From HGM04593 sp045634365 (lineage in GTDB: Bacteria; Bacteroidota; Bacteroidia; Bacteroidales; Bacteroidaceae): 64,000 nucleotides of DNA. The translations under genes were made by a program, and so were the position numbers. Positions within the stretch are counted from its first letter, which is position 1, and each line of letters begins with the position of its first letter. The notes under the pieces are model-generated. The model saw only the letters and a program-made list of their open reading frames with translations, had not been told where the DNA came from and did no database searches. The stretch spans positions 85,150 through 149,149 of the forward strand of contig JAZRAC010000016.1 of NCBI GenBank assembly GCA_045634365.1. Direction: 5' to 3'. Positions 52,696 to 59,966 of this stretch are shown here, one piece after another.

Positions 52696-52731
52696 AAGGT
52701 GGCAACCACAGTTGCCACCTTATTTTATTTA
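52696..52731 (+). terminator. Terminator of the frdCAB operon
   Basis: AAGGTGGCAAC at 52696-52706 pairs with GTTGCCACCTT at 52711-52721, followed by ATTTTATTTAT. Confidence 0.85.
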
Positions 52732-52838
52732 TAATGCTTCTTGTATTTGACTTTTTCTATTTCAACTTTATTTCATAATTGGAGTTGATATTTGCAACGG
52801 AAGGAGAACAATGGGGCGCGGCAGGGTGTTTTTATTGG

Positions 52839-54122
52839 ATGAAAAAGCCCTCTGTTTGCCATAAATGCGGAACCCCTTTGAGCGGGTGGCTGCGCAGCGT
52901 TTTCTTCCCCCGTGAGGTTTACCGCTGCCCGCATTGCGGCGTATTGTGTGAAATGTGTGTAGAGGTATATTCACACCCCGTGCCGGTGTGCAAATATTAT
53001 GGTTCGCAAGTAACGCATTATAATATGGATAAAATGATTAAGAAAATACTTGTCATTCGTTTTCGACAGCTGGGCGACGCCGTGCTCTCTGCCGCCTTGT
53101 GCAGTACCCTTAAACGCTCTTTTCCCGGTGCCGAGGTACATATTGTGCTTAACGAGGGGCTTGCCCCGTTGTTTACCGGCCACCCCGACATTGACAAAGT
53201 GGTGACCTTTTCCGGTGCCGAAAACAACAATCTGTTCAAATATATACGCAAGGTGTGGAGCGTGGTGAGGCAGGGCAAGTACGATGTAATCATCGACCAG
53301 CGTGCTACGGTACGAACTCTTCTTTTCTCCTTTTTATCGCTCTTTTCCACCCACCGCCCGTTGAGGGTGGGGCGCGGCAAATGGTATTCCCGTTTGCTTT
53401 TCACGCAAAACGTACCTTTGGTAGGCGGTGATATGCTCCAAAAGAACCACGCCTTTGCAACAGCCCTTTCGGCCCTTGCACCCATAAAGCGTGCAGACGG
53501 TTTCAATCTTTATATAAGTGATGGCGAGTTACGTACAATGCGCGACTATATGCAAAGCCGTGGCATAGACCTGTCGCGCCCTGTGATAATGGTTGGCGTG
53601 ACAACAAAACTGTTGCACAAACGGTGGAATATGGAGTATATGCGTGTGGTGTTGGAGCGGTTGCTTGCCCGTTATCGCAATGTGCAGCTTATTTTCAATT
53701 ACGCGCCGGGGCGCGAAGAACATGATGCCGTGGAGCTTTTCAAGCGGCTTGGGAGCCCTTCGGCGGTGAAGATTGGCGTGGAGGCGCGCTCCTTGCGTTC
53801 CCTTATGGCTCTTTGTGCTTGCTGCTCGTTCTATTTCGGTAACGAAGGTGGTGCACGGCACATTGCGCAGGCAGTAGGTGTGCCATCGTATGCAATATTC
53901 TCCCCTGTTGCCGACAAAACCGTGTGGTTGCCGCGTACAAGCGTTCCGGCATACGGGATAGGGTGTGACTATAATTCGCCGCTTACGGGCGATTACAACG
54001 CCCTTTTCGATGCAATAACTCCCAATGTGGTGTGTGACGAACTCTTCCCGTTGCTCGATGGCCTGTTGGGGAAGCCCGAAACAAAAAAACGCAAAAAAAC
54101 AGCAGTCGGCTGTAAATGTTAA
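52839..54122 (+). CDS. Zinc-ribbon / GT9 glycosyltransferase in-frame fusion
   Basis: This frame of 427 residues from the ATG at 52839 joins two parts. Residues 1-60 are a cysteine-rich double zinc ribbon (VCHKCGTPL, YRCPHCGVLCEMC, VCKYYG) closely matching the separate 63-residue protein at 55363; the last Cys of the final pair is replaced by Tyr here. From about residue 63 or 66 (IKKILVIRFRQLGDAVLSAA) it is a glycosyltransferase family 9 (heptosyltransferase-type) protein, with the C-terminal nucleotide-sugar segment GNEGGARHIAQAVGVPSYA. Such enzymes build lipopolysaccharide core or other glycans. The GT9 part could be translated alone from ATGs at 53025 or 53034, so the fusion may be only a lost stop codon. 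It ends in a basic tail with two Cys and overlaps the acyltransferase remnant by 4 bp. Confidence 0.78.
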   Translation: MKKPSVCHKCGTPLSGWLRSVFFPREVYRCPHCGVLCEMCVEVYSHPVPVCKYYGSQVTHYNMDKMIKKILVIRFRQLGDAVLSAALCSTLKRSFPGAEVHIVLNEGLAPLFTGHPDIDKVVTFSGAENNNLFKYIRKVWSVVRQGKYDVIIDQRATVRTLLFSFLSLFSTHRPLRVGRGKWYSRLLFTQNVPLVGGDMLQKNHAFATALSALAPIKRADGFNLYISDGELRTMRDYMQSRGIDLSRPVIMVGVTTKLLHKRWNMEYMRVVLERLLARYRNVQLIFNYAPGREEHDAVELFKRLGSPSAVKIGVEARSLRSLMALCACCSFYFGNEGGARHIAQAVGVPSYAIFSPVADKTVWLPRTSVPAYGIGCDYNSPLTGDYNALFDAITPNVVCDELFPLLDGLLGKPETKKRKKTAVGCKC

Positions 54123-54322
54123 ATCACATTCCTTTTTATAAAAGGAATTTTTGAAACAGCGTATGCAGCACCGAATGCAAGTGCGGTGAAAACAACGAAA
54201 AACAGTAGCAAGGCAATGGCGCAGGGCGTTTTTCCCAAAGAATTGAGAGGTGTTATATCCAATATCTTATAGCTCAAATTTACAAATACAGGGTGTAGCA
54301 GATATACACCGAAGCAGTAGGG
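54119..54322 (-). pseudogene. Acyltransferase 3 remnant (C-terminal part)
   Basis: The minus frame encodes the last ~67 residues of an acyltransferase-3 family membrane protein (CFGVYLLHPVFVNLSYKIL, then two hydrophobic segments and a basic end). Its upstream part is missing: at 54322/54323 the sequence changes abruptly to the copied frdB 3' end, read in antisense. This junction shows that the gene was cut during the rearrangement. Full members have about 330-380 residues and add acyl groups to surface sugars. Confidence 0.75.
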
Positions 54323-54599
54323 TGCATCGGTTGCGGTGCTTGCGTGGCAGCTTGTAAGAATGGTTCGGCAATGCTCTTTGTATCGGCCAAGGTGAGCCAG
54401 TTTGCACTGCTTCCCCAAGGCAAGGCCGAGGCAGCAAAGCGTGCAAAATCGATGATTGCCAAGATGGACGAACTCGGTTTTGGTAACTGTACCAACACCC
54501 GCGCTTGCGAGGCTGAGTGCCCCAAATGTATCTCCATCAGCAACATTGCCCGTTTGAACCGTGAGTTCATTAAAGCGAAGCTGAAAGACTGATACTCTT
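54323..54599 (+). pseudogene. Partial duplicate of the frdB 3' end
   Basis: This 277-bp stretch repeats 52405-52681 with about seven substitutions, nearly all silent, covering the two C-terminal iron-sulfur motifs and the stop codon (54590-54592). It lacks the first two thirds of frdB and any start signal, so it should not make a working subunit. The 3' flank diverges immediately after TGATACTCTT, but a similar hairpin with a GTGGCAAC stem follows. Confidence 0.9.
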
Positions 54600-54612
54600 C
54601 CGGAGTATAAAT

Positions 54613-54652
54613 AAAAATCGTGGCAACCCGTAAAAAGGTTGCCACGATTTTT
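54613..54652. terminator. Bidirectional terminator after the frdB fragment
   Basis: AAAAATCGTGGCAACC at 54613-54628 pairs with GGTTGCCACGATTTTT at 54637-54652. It serves the frdB remnant on one side and the cysteine-rich lipoprotein gene on the other. Confidence 0.88.
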
Positions 54653-54692
54653 ATTTATAAAATTAAGCAGTTGTGTAATTATACAATTTTTA

Positions 54693-55076
54693 TTATTTCG
54701 TTACATACCCTTTCCCGGCACAAGTGGGGCATCTGTCTCTTCCGCTGCAAACAGTACATTTTCCCGCCCTGCAATACATACATTGATGTTTATAACTGCC
54801 ATAATATGTATATCCAAGACCATCGCATCTAAAACAATATCCGTTATCACAATTAGAACCGGGACAATCTCCTGTTCCATCGCAAACTTCACACTCTACT
54901 GTATTGTAATTATTATTAGTTCCATTGCCATTAGATGCATTGGCATAAATACTTTCAAGAAGATTGTAATAGTTGGTTAAATCTTCCTCTTCATCATCAC
55001 TGCAAGCTGTTAACGAGAATGTTGCCATTGCAGCAAAAAGCATCGGCAACCAACTGTAAATTAATAATTTTTTCAT
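54693..55076 (-). CDS. Cysteine-rich lipoprotein with DnaJ-type zinc-finger repeats
   Basis: This is a 127-residue lipoprotein: signal peptide (MKKLLIYSWLPMLF) and lipobox LTACS at about residues 22-26, then a short acidic linker (DDEEEDL) and an Asn-rich stretch. Residues 60-127 carry repeated CxxC(x)GxG units: CEVCDGTG, CFRCDGLG, CMYCRAG, CTVCSGR and CPTCAGKG. The pattern is that of the DnaJ cysteine-rich zinc-binding domain without a J domain. The lipoprotein should sit on the periplasmic or outer face of the envelope, an unusual place for this fold. The partner is unknown. It is a single-gene unit. Confidence 0.82.
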   Translation of the reverse strand: MKKLLIYSWLPMLFAAMATFSLTACSDDEEEDLTNYYNLLESIYANASNGNGTNNNYNTVECEVCDGTGDCPGSNCDNGYCFRCDGLGYTYYGSYKHQCMYCRAGKCTVCSGRDRCPTCAGKGYVTK

Positions 55077-55362
55077 AGCAATAAATTTTTATGTTTATAA
55101 ATAGAAATTTCTTGCCGCGAAAGTAATTCAAAAGATTGAATAATTACCCCCCCGTTGTTAAATTATGTTAACGGGTGCAAATTTGTGCTTTTCCGCCCTT
55201 TAATGCCGCATTTGCGAATGATGGAACAAAAGGGCGTTGCGAGGCGTTTACAATTAGAGGTTGTTTAAATTTATGTCCTATAAAAAGGCAAGCACAACTT
55301 GCGGGTAATGTAATAAACTTTTTCGAAAGAAATTTAAACAGCTTCTTATATTCTTTTGACCG
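55077..55362. other. Gene-free spacer
   Basis: 286 bp between the cysteine-rich lipoprotein gene (minus) and the zinc-ribbon gene (plus). It is AT-rich near the lipoprotein start and mixed elsewhere. I see no repeat, hairpin or gene in it. Confidence 0.4.
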
Positions 55363-55554
55363 ATGAAAAAGCCCTGTGTGTGCGAAAAATGCGGAACCCC
55401 CTTGCGCAGAGGGTGGCTCGCAAGCGTGATATTCCCTCGCGAGGTCTATCGCTGCCCGCGTTGCGGTGTTTTGTGCGAAATATGTGTAGAGGTGTATGTA
55501 TATACGCTCCCTGTGTGCAAATATTGCGGTTCGCGGGTGTATATAATTACCTAA
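55363..55554 (+). CDS. Small double zinc-ribbon protein
   Basis: This is a 63-residue protein with four CxxC knuckles in order: CEKC, CPRC, CEIC and CKYC. It should bind two zinc ions. It matches the first 60 residues of the zinc-ribbon/GT9 fusion at 52839 at most positions (shared FPREVYRCP, CGVLCE, CVEVY, LPVCKY or PVCKY). The family is unknown to me. Here it ends in a normal stop codon and stands alone in front of the convergent acetyltransferase gene. The paired copies indicate a local duplication. Confidence 0.7.
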   Translation: MKKPCVCEKCGTPLRRGWLASVIFPREVYRCPRCGVLCEICVEVYVYTLPVCKYCGSRVYIIT

Positions 55555-55607
55555 TGTAATATGAAAAAACGCTACCCTCCGGGTGGGTGCAACCGGCGGT
55601 GGGAGTT

Positions 55608-56231
55608 TTATACTTTCAGGCAATCAATCTCCTTTTGCAGTGCCGCAAGGAAGCGTGCAGCGTGTGCACCGTCCATCTGCGTGTGGTGAAACTGAAAGGA
55701 GACTGTGAGCGTGCTCTTGAACCATCCGCGGCGGTATTTCCCCCATATAAGGAAGGGGTTGTTGAATATACCGCTATACATCCCCACGGCACCATCAATC
55801 TCATATTTGGCCAGAGCCGAAGTGCCTATGACCATACTCTCGGCCGAGAGGTCGTGGTCGGTACAGTTTGCTGCAACCCTTTCGGTCAATTGCAGATAAT
55901 CCCTGTTAAACTCTTGCAGGGTGTCGCTGAAAGGAATGTCGCACGAGCTTACCTCGCCTCTGCTGTTTGCCACAATGGTGTTTATGGCTATTGTATCGTA
56001 GCACATCAGTTTGTCGCCCACAGGCAGCATATAGAACTCCTTAATGCCGCTTGCTGCACGGCCTATGCAGTAGCACATAAGCATATTGAATTTCACGCCC
56101 TTTCTTTTGCTCGCCTTAATGAGGGGCTGCACGTTGAGTCTTTTGAAAAAGGTAACCATAGGCATAGGTGCCTTCATCCACATTTCAAATGCGTATGCAC
56201 GGGTAGTCTCTTTGGGGTTTATCTCTTTCAT
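55608..56231 (-). CDS. Chloramphenicol acetyltransferase-like (CatA-fold) protein
   Basis: This is a 207-residue acyltransferase of the trimeric CatA fold. The catalytic HHxxxDG motif is kept as FHHTQMDGAHAARF near residue 183, with the general base His. The N-terminal RAYAFEMWMKAPMP region fits the fold but differs from the strict resistance-type CatA. Homologues in gut Bacteroidales are often annotated as chloramphenicol acetyltransferase with no proof of drug activity, so I do not call resistance. It is a single minus-strand gene at the edge of the accessory patch. Confidence 0.82.
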   Translation of the reverse strand: MKEINPKETTRAYAFEMWMKAPMPMVTFFKRLNVQPLIKASKRKGVKFNMLMCYCIGRAASGIKEFYMLPVGDKLMCYDTIAINTIVANSRGEVSSCDIPFSDTLQEFNRDYLQLTERVAANCTDHDLSAESMVIGTSALAKYEIDGAVGMYSGIFNNPFLIWGKYRRGWFKSTLTVSFQFHHTQMDGAHAARFLAALQKEIDCLKV

Positions 56232-56280
56232 TGCAGTATGTGTTTGTTTGATGTTAAAAGTCTCTCCTCCTATAAATGGA

Positions 56281-56318
56281 ACTTTTGCAGGTGAACCACA
56301 ACTTTTGCAGGTGAGCCG
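56281..56318. repeat. Tandem 20-bp direct repeat
   Basis: ACTTTTGCAGGTGA occurs twice with a 20-bp period (56281 and 56301), the flanks also being similar. It lies between the CatA-like gene and the start of the mobile-element-like region and could mark or adjoin an attachment site. Confidence 0.6.
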
Positions 56319-56342
56319 ACAGTTGCACTATGTCGATAAACA

Positions 56343-56370
56343 AAAGAAGAAACCTTGCGGTTTCTTCTTT
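56343..56370. terminator. Hairpin terminator at the element edge
   Basis: AAAGAAGAAACC at 56343-56354 pairs with GGTTTCTTCTTT at 56359-56370. The arms are their own A and T tracts, so it could stop transcription from either side. Confidence 0.75.
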
Positions 56371-56533
56371 GCGGTGCGTACGGGACGCTCACGCCCTATA
56401 TAAAACCTTTCCTCAATAAAGCGAAAGAGTGATTTTCCAAACAGTGTTAGGTTCGGGTTCCAATATCAGTAGCTAAGTTACAGCTTTTTAATAAAACACG
56501 CAATAAAACCGTGCAAATTCCTGACTATTAACC
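56371..56533. other. Gene-free spacer at the presumed left edge of the mobile element
   Basis: About 160 bp with no gene. The next gene inward is the 56534-57046 gene of unknown function. I see no tRNA gene, integrase or clear attachment site, so the boundary position is an inference. Confidence 0.35.
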
Positions 56534-57046
56534 TTATAAATTTGTTGAAATATAGGTCTTCAACTCCTCAATCATACTGTCGAACTGCTTATGTTTGATA
56601 CCACCAATCAATGCCTCACACTCCTGTTTTAACTTCTTGCATTGGGAAAGTAACTCAACTGCTTTGGGGACGCTCAACCCCTTCTTTACTTTTACATACT
56701 CAGCAAGCACCCTTCTGTATTGCAAAGTGTAAACTTCGGTGTACTCCTCCTTAGAATACTCTGCATTGAGATAAGGTTTGAGTTTGTGTATAATATCCCT
56801 CCCTTGCCTCAATAGTTCAGCTCTCTTCTCCTCAACATTGGGAGGTTGAGGCTTTAACCCCTTCATCTTAACGAATAGGGGTGTAAGCACCTCAATAACC
56901 TCCTTTACTTTATGAGGAAGCATAAAATTATATAGGTTACAGTGAATAACCTTGTTTATCTCACACTGCACATCATACAACTCTCGTGTAGAAACTTGGT
57001 TCGATGAAACGATACCAATCACCTCTTGAAATCTCTTGATAGACAT
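56534..57046 (-). CDS. Unknown helical protein, element gene
   Basis: From the ATG at 57046 (MSIKRFQEVIGIVSS) the protein has 170 residues, almost entirely predicted helix, with charged stretches such as EVLTPLFVKMKGLK and LSQCKKLKQECEALIGG. I do not recognise a family. The start overlaps the end of the preceding gene by 28 bp, so translation is probably coupled. It ends at the presumed edge of the element. It has no signal peptide or membrane segment. Confidence 0.65.
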   Translation of the reverse strand: MSIKRFQEVIGIVSSNQVSTRELYDVQCEINKVIHCNLYNFMLPHKVKEVIEVLTPLFVKMKGLKPQPPNVEEKRAELLRQGRDIIHKLKPYLNAEYSKEEYTEVYTLQYRRVLAEYVKVKKGLSVPKAVELLSQCKKLKQECEALIGGIKHKQFDSMIEELKTYISTNL

Positions 57047-57339
57047 ACTATTTTGCAATAACCATTATTATCTTCAACAATCTGCATATTACTAAAAGGG
57101 TCAATCCCATAATACATTAAAAATAATCCTCTATTTATTATAGCATTATTCTTAGGGTGGTTCATCTTAATATCTTGCATACGCCCCTTTTCCTCTCTAC
57201 TCAATCCAAACATCTCCTCCTTCTCTTCAAGTTCTTTTAACTCTGATAGATTGTCATTGTAATCTTTTACAACCTTTTTCAAGTGTCGAATCAAATCCAA
57301 CTTCGCAAATTCAATTTCATTATTATTATTTATATTCAT
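57019..57339 (-). CDS. Unknown small protein under shared operator and hairpin leader
   Basis: From the ATG at 57339 (MNINNNNEIEFAKLD) it has 106 residues: a charged coiled-coil-like first half (VVKDYNDNLSELKELEEKEE) and a C-terminal part GLFLMYYGIDPFSN. I do not recognise it. Its upstream region has two signals shared with the NADAR gene: the 20-bp operator-like sequence at 57389-57410 and a hairpin at 57348-57373 that sits directly in front of the start codon. A TTG start inside the hairpin is possible but less likely. It overlaps the next gene by 28 bp. Confidence 0.65.
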   Translation of the reverse strand: MNINNNNEIEFAKLDLIRHLKKVVKDYNDNLSELKELEEKEEMFGLSREEKGRMQDIKMNHPKNNAIINRGLFLMYYGIDPFSNMQIVEDNNGYCKIVCLSRDFKR

Positions 57340-57347
57340 ATTAAAAA

Positions 57348-57373
57348 GCAGTTTACCTATACACCGCAAGGTT
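57348..57373 (-). promoter_or_regulatory. Leader hairpin, copy 1
   Basis: On the minus strand GCGGT...ACTGC can pair around the loop GTATAGGTAA. It ends about 8 nt before the start codon at 57339, over the ribosome-binding position. Copy 2 (57971-57997) has the same loop and a stem that differs by a C-to-T change converting one G-C to a G-U pair. Confidence 0.6.
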
Positions 57374-57388
57374 CTAAATTATATAAAT

Positions 57389-57410
57389 GATAAGCGTAAA
57401 TACTAATAAT
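57389..57410 (-). promoter_or_regulatory. Operator-like repeat, copy 1
   Basis: Plus strand GATAAGCGTAAATACTAATAAT. It matches the sequence in front of the XRE-NADAR gene at 20 of 21 overlapping positions and the copy in front of the NADAR gene at most positions. The half-sites TTAG and GCTTA are arranged as an imperfect dyad. Confidence 0.6.
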
Positions 57411-57454
57411 CGTGAGATATGTTAGCGTAATGCTTTATATTAAAAATGATAAAC

Positions 57455-57964
57455 TCAAACTGAATACAATCCATTTATAGCATTCTCCCTAACCATCATC
57501 ATACACCTTCCACAAGCGTTAATGCCAATGTATGCCTCTTCCCAACTATCCCACTTTGCACCATACTCACTATCCCACGGAGCAAACTCAACAAGGTTCT
57601 TACTACCACTATCAAGAACTGCCTTTCTGAACTCGAAGCACTGTAGGAATTTGATTTCTAGGCATTTGGTCAAGCATTTGTATTTCTTGGAATCATAATC
57701 CTTATCAATCTTATCTGCGTGTTTATCACAGAAAATCTTGACTTGAAATCCATTGCAAACACCTTTGAACTTCATAATCCCCTCTCTTACAAACTTGTTT
57801 TCACTGAATATCATCCAATGAAACAACTGTTCTGCGCTATGGAATACCATCCCCTCATAGGTCAAGTGACAAGGGTACATATTGCTGAGAACGTAATTGT
57901 CCAACTTGCTATTAAACAAAATAGAGTCCTCTCCCTTATATATTCTAATATTCATCTTACTCAT
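57455..57964 (-). CDS. NADAR family protein
   Basis: This is a 169-residue protein of the NADAR (YbiA/DUF1768) fold. Visible signatures are LSNMYPCHLTYEGMVFHSAE with Asn, Gly and the catalytic-region Glu, NLVEFAPWDSEYG and IGINACGRCMMMVRE (family: G-x-N-x-x-G-x-x-x-M-x-x-R). NADAR enzymes cleave N-glycosidic bonds; some act on riboflavin intermediates and some remove ADP-ribose from guanine in DNA, opposing DarT-like toxins. No DarT-like toxin gene is visible in this window. Its 99-bp upstream region has the operator-like sequence (58016-58039) and leader hairpin (57971-57997) described separately. Confidence 0.82.
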   Translation of the reverse strand: MSKMNIRIYKGEDSILFNSKLDNYVLSNMYPCHLTYEGMVFHSAEQLFHWMIFSENKFVREGIMKFKGVCNGFQVKIFCDKHADKIDKDYDSKKYKCLTKCLEIKFLQCFEFRKAVLDSGSKNLVEFAPWDSEYGAKWDSWEEAYIGINACGRCMMMVRENAINGLYSV

Positions 57965-57970
57965 AGAAAA

Positions 57971-57997
57971 TGCGGTTTACCTATACACCGCAAGGTT
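57971..57997 (-). promoter_or_regulatory. Leader hairpin, copy 2
   Basis: On the minus strand TGCGGT...ACCGCA pairs around the loop GTATAGGTAA, then the NADAR start codon follows 6 nt later. The loop and both flanks (AACCTTGCGGTGTATAGGTAAAC) are the same as in copy 1. Confidence 0.6.
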
Positions 57998-58015
57998 TTA
58001 ACAAGTTAATTTCAA

Positions 58016-58039
58016 GATATTAGCGTATTTGCTAATAAT
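58016..58039 (-). promoter_or_regulatory. Operator-like repeat, copy 2
   Basis: The plus-strand stretch, GATATTAGCGTATTTGCTAA then TAAT, has a clean dyad of TTAGC and GCTAA separated by six bases. It lies 52 bp upstream of the NADAR start codon, behind the leader hairpin. Confidence 0.6.
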
Positions 58040-58063
58040 GGAGAAAAGTGTTAGTAAAATATA

Positions 58064-59932
58064 TTACACTCTTCCTGCCTTTGTTTTTGCCTCCTTAATG
58101 TAGTGGAATACAGTGCCACTACCGTAGTTGTAACGGTCTGCGTCATTCAGCAACTCATCGAACTTCCTATCAGTTTCATCCCTTGAATACCCTTTGTAAC
58201 CGTTTGAAAGCGTGTGGAAATACTTTCTTCCATTCTCTCCAAGTTCCTTGGCTAGCGCACAACCTACCTCAAACCAAGTTTGGTAAGTAGGGCAGATGTT
58301 CAGATATTCTGTACCGATACACGCCCTTGCTAGCGCCTCTTCTGTGGATATGGTGTACTGAGAGGTAGAGTATTGAGGTGCTTGCGTAACAGATATATCC
58401 TTTTTATCGAAGGATTTTGGGGTCGTGGAGGTGCTAACGTATTCATCAGCACCTCTGCGAATCTTCTTTCTCTTAACAAAAACACTACAACGAGGATTGA
58501 TGTAATGCTCAGGGTCGTGACTAAAGAATCGTGCTCTGACATAGTCCTTGCACGCCTTGTCGATGATTATACCCCTCTCAGCGAGTTCTGCACCTACAGC
58601 ATTGAAATGGTCTTCGAGGTTGCGTCCATCCCTCACAGGTATGATGGCGAAATAACCATCACCCGATGCACTCTTCTGAGCAAAGGCAACGTAGGGCAAA
58701 GACTTCAACACATCGAGAGCTGTGCCTATCGTCTTTGGGTTATCCTTACCATCTATGTCAATGCAGAGAAGGTTTGTATAACCCTTGATGTTCTCGGTCT
58801 TACGCTCACCCTCAAACACCACAGAAGGGCATACAATGGGCAGTAGCGACGCTTTCAAAGAACTTCTAACCTTGCTGTCAGTGGTTTCTCGAACCCTTTT
58901 CAAACTATCCAAGAGGTCGGGACGCTCACAAGTCAAGAACTCAAAAAGGTTCGTTTCAGTGGTTTCCTTATGGGTTACTCGCTTTGAGCAAGCGCACGAA
59001 ACATTCAACCACTCCTTGCCACTCTTGACGTGGGTGTTGATGTCGAAGGGTGTTTCTGTCGGTGGTGTGTAAATCGCATCTGAACCCTCGTTGAAACCCA
59101 CTTCATCGGGTATGTCGAAGTAATTTCCACTAACGTTATTGTACCCTAACTCAATCTCTCCTTGCCCTCCGTAATTGTTGAATTTCACCTTATCTACCTT
59201 GATTATCGCATAGTTAGGTGAGAAGTTGCGATGCACACTAATGCAAAAATCTGCCTTGTTGTAAAAATTTGCACTACCGTTGATGTCATAGGCACTTGGG
59301 ACAACATATTTGCCATCTGCCTTTTTCTCCATCTTACGAGGGTGTGCAACTAGTATTACAATCATATTCAACTCTTTAGCAAATCTTTCGAGCATATCGA
59401 GTTCTCGACCTATAACCTCAGTTTCATTGACGGATATATCCCTCGATACCTTATTGTAACTGTCGATAACAAGAATCTCTGCACCACGTTCATAAGCAAC
59501 CTCTCTTGCAGTGTCGAGTATCTCCCCAAGTTTGTACTCTCTAGCGTAGTTGAAGAAGGAGAAGTTTTCGTAAATGTAGTTGCGTATTACTCTACTGTGT
59601 TCATTAACAATGTCTTCCTTAGTATCTTTGCGACCTTCAAACTTGCGGAATAACTTGCCGATGTGGTAGGCGATGGGTTGATTCTCGGGACTGAAATACA
59701 CAGTCCTCATACCGTATAACTTGTTGTACTGAACACAGAGGTAATCAACGAACTCACTCTTGCCCATATTGGGAATACCTGTTACAACTACCAACTTGCC
59801 CTTATCGAGTCGGAATAACTCATCAAGACTATTCAAACCTGTGTTAATACCCTTTGGAACTCCGTTAATCATAGTCTTGCGATATGCCTCTTCCAAACTC
59901 TCTACACTATATATGAAATTACCTTTTACCAT
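58064..59932 (-). CDS. Helicase-primase fusion: DnaB-type helicase + BT4734-like primase + PriCT-2
   Basis: This is a 622-residue replication protein; the ATG at 59932 (MVKGNFIYSVESLEEAY) is chosen. Residues about 20-270 are a RecA-type/DnaB-like helicase core with Walker A VTGIPNMGKSEF and Walker B ILVIDSYNKV, then LVAHPRKM. Residues about 295-480 are a BT4734-like (VirE N-terminal) primase-type domain: LLCIDIDGKD carries the Asp-x-Asp, SASGDGYFAIIPV the second motif, and IIIDKACKDYVRARFFSHDPE the third. The end (CPTYQTWFEVGCALAKELGE to the stop) is a PriCT-2 domain. Fused helicase-primases usually place the primase first, so the order here is reversed. It lies 34 bp after the Rep-like gene. 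Confidence 0.82.
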   Translation of the reverse strand: MVKGNFIYSVESLEEAYRKTMINGVPKGINTGLNSLDELFRLDKGKLVVVTGIPNMGKSEFVDYLCVQYNKLYGMRTVYFSPENQPIAYHIGKLFRKFEGRKDTKEDIVNEHSRVIRNYIYENFSFFNYAREYKLGEILDTAREVAYERGAEILVIDSYNKVSRDISVNETEVIGRELDMLERFAKELNMIVILVAHPRKMEKKADGKYVVPSAYDINGSANFYNKADFCISVHRNFSPNYAIIKVDKVKFNNYGGQGEIELGYNNVSGNYFDIPDEVGFNEGSDAIYTPPTETPFDINTHVKSGKEWLNVSCACSKRVTHKETTETNLFEFLTCERPDLLDSLKRVRETTDSKVRSSLKASLLPIVCPSVVFEGERKTENIKGYTNLLCIDIDGKDNPKTIGTALDVLKSLPYVAFAQKSASGDGYFAIIPVRDGRNLEDHFNAVGAELAERGIIIDKACKDYVRARFFSHDPEHYINPRCSVFVKRKKIRRGADEYVSTSTTPKSFDKKDISVTQAPQYSTSQYTISTEEALARACIGTEYLNICPTYQTWFEVGCALAKELGENGRKYFHTLSNGYKGYSRDETDRKFDELLNDADRYNYGSGTVFHYIKEAKTKAGRV

Positions 59933-59966
59933 AATTCTACAATTTAATTTATTTATTATCAATATT

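Noticed and set aside
54119..54418. 99-residue minus-strand gene as an intact acyltransferase-like gene
   Set aside because: The first 32 codons are antisense to the copied frdB segment; only the part up to 54322 is real acyltransferase sequence, so it is a remnant.
54344..54592. 82-residue ferredoxin-like gene
   Set aside because: It is the copied 3' end of frdB starting inside an iron-sulfur motif at a GTG, with no promoter or start region; called a pseudogene fragment.
55168..55623. 151-residue minus-strand frame over the zinc-ribbon gene
   Set aside because: It is antisense to the zinc-ribbon gene, whose CxxC pattern is conserved in the second copy; the antisense frame has no such support.
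56440..56480. tRNA 3'-end remnant as attachment site (GGTTCGGGTTCC)
   Set aside because: Only the T-loop-like string is present; no acceptor or T-stem pairing could be built around it.
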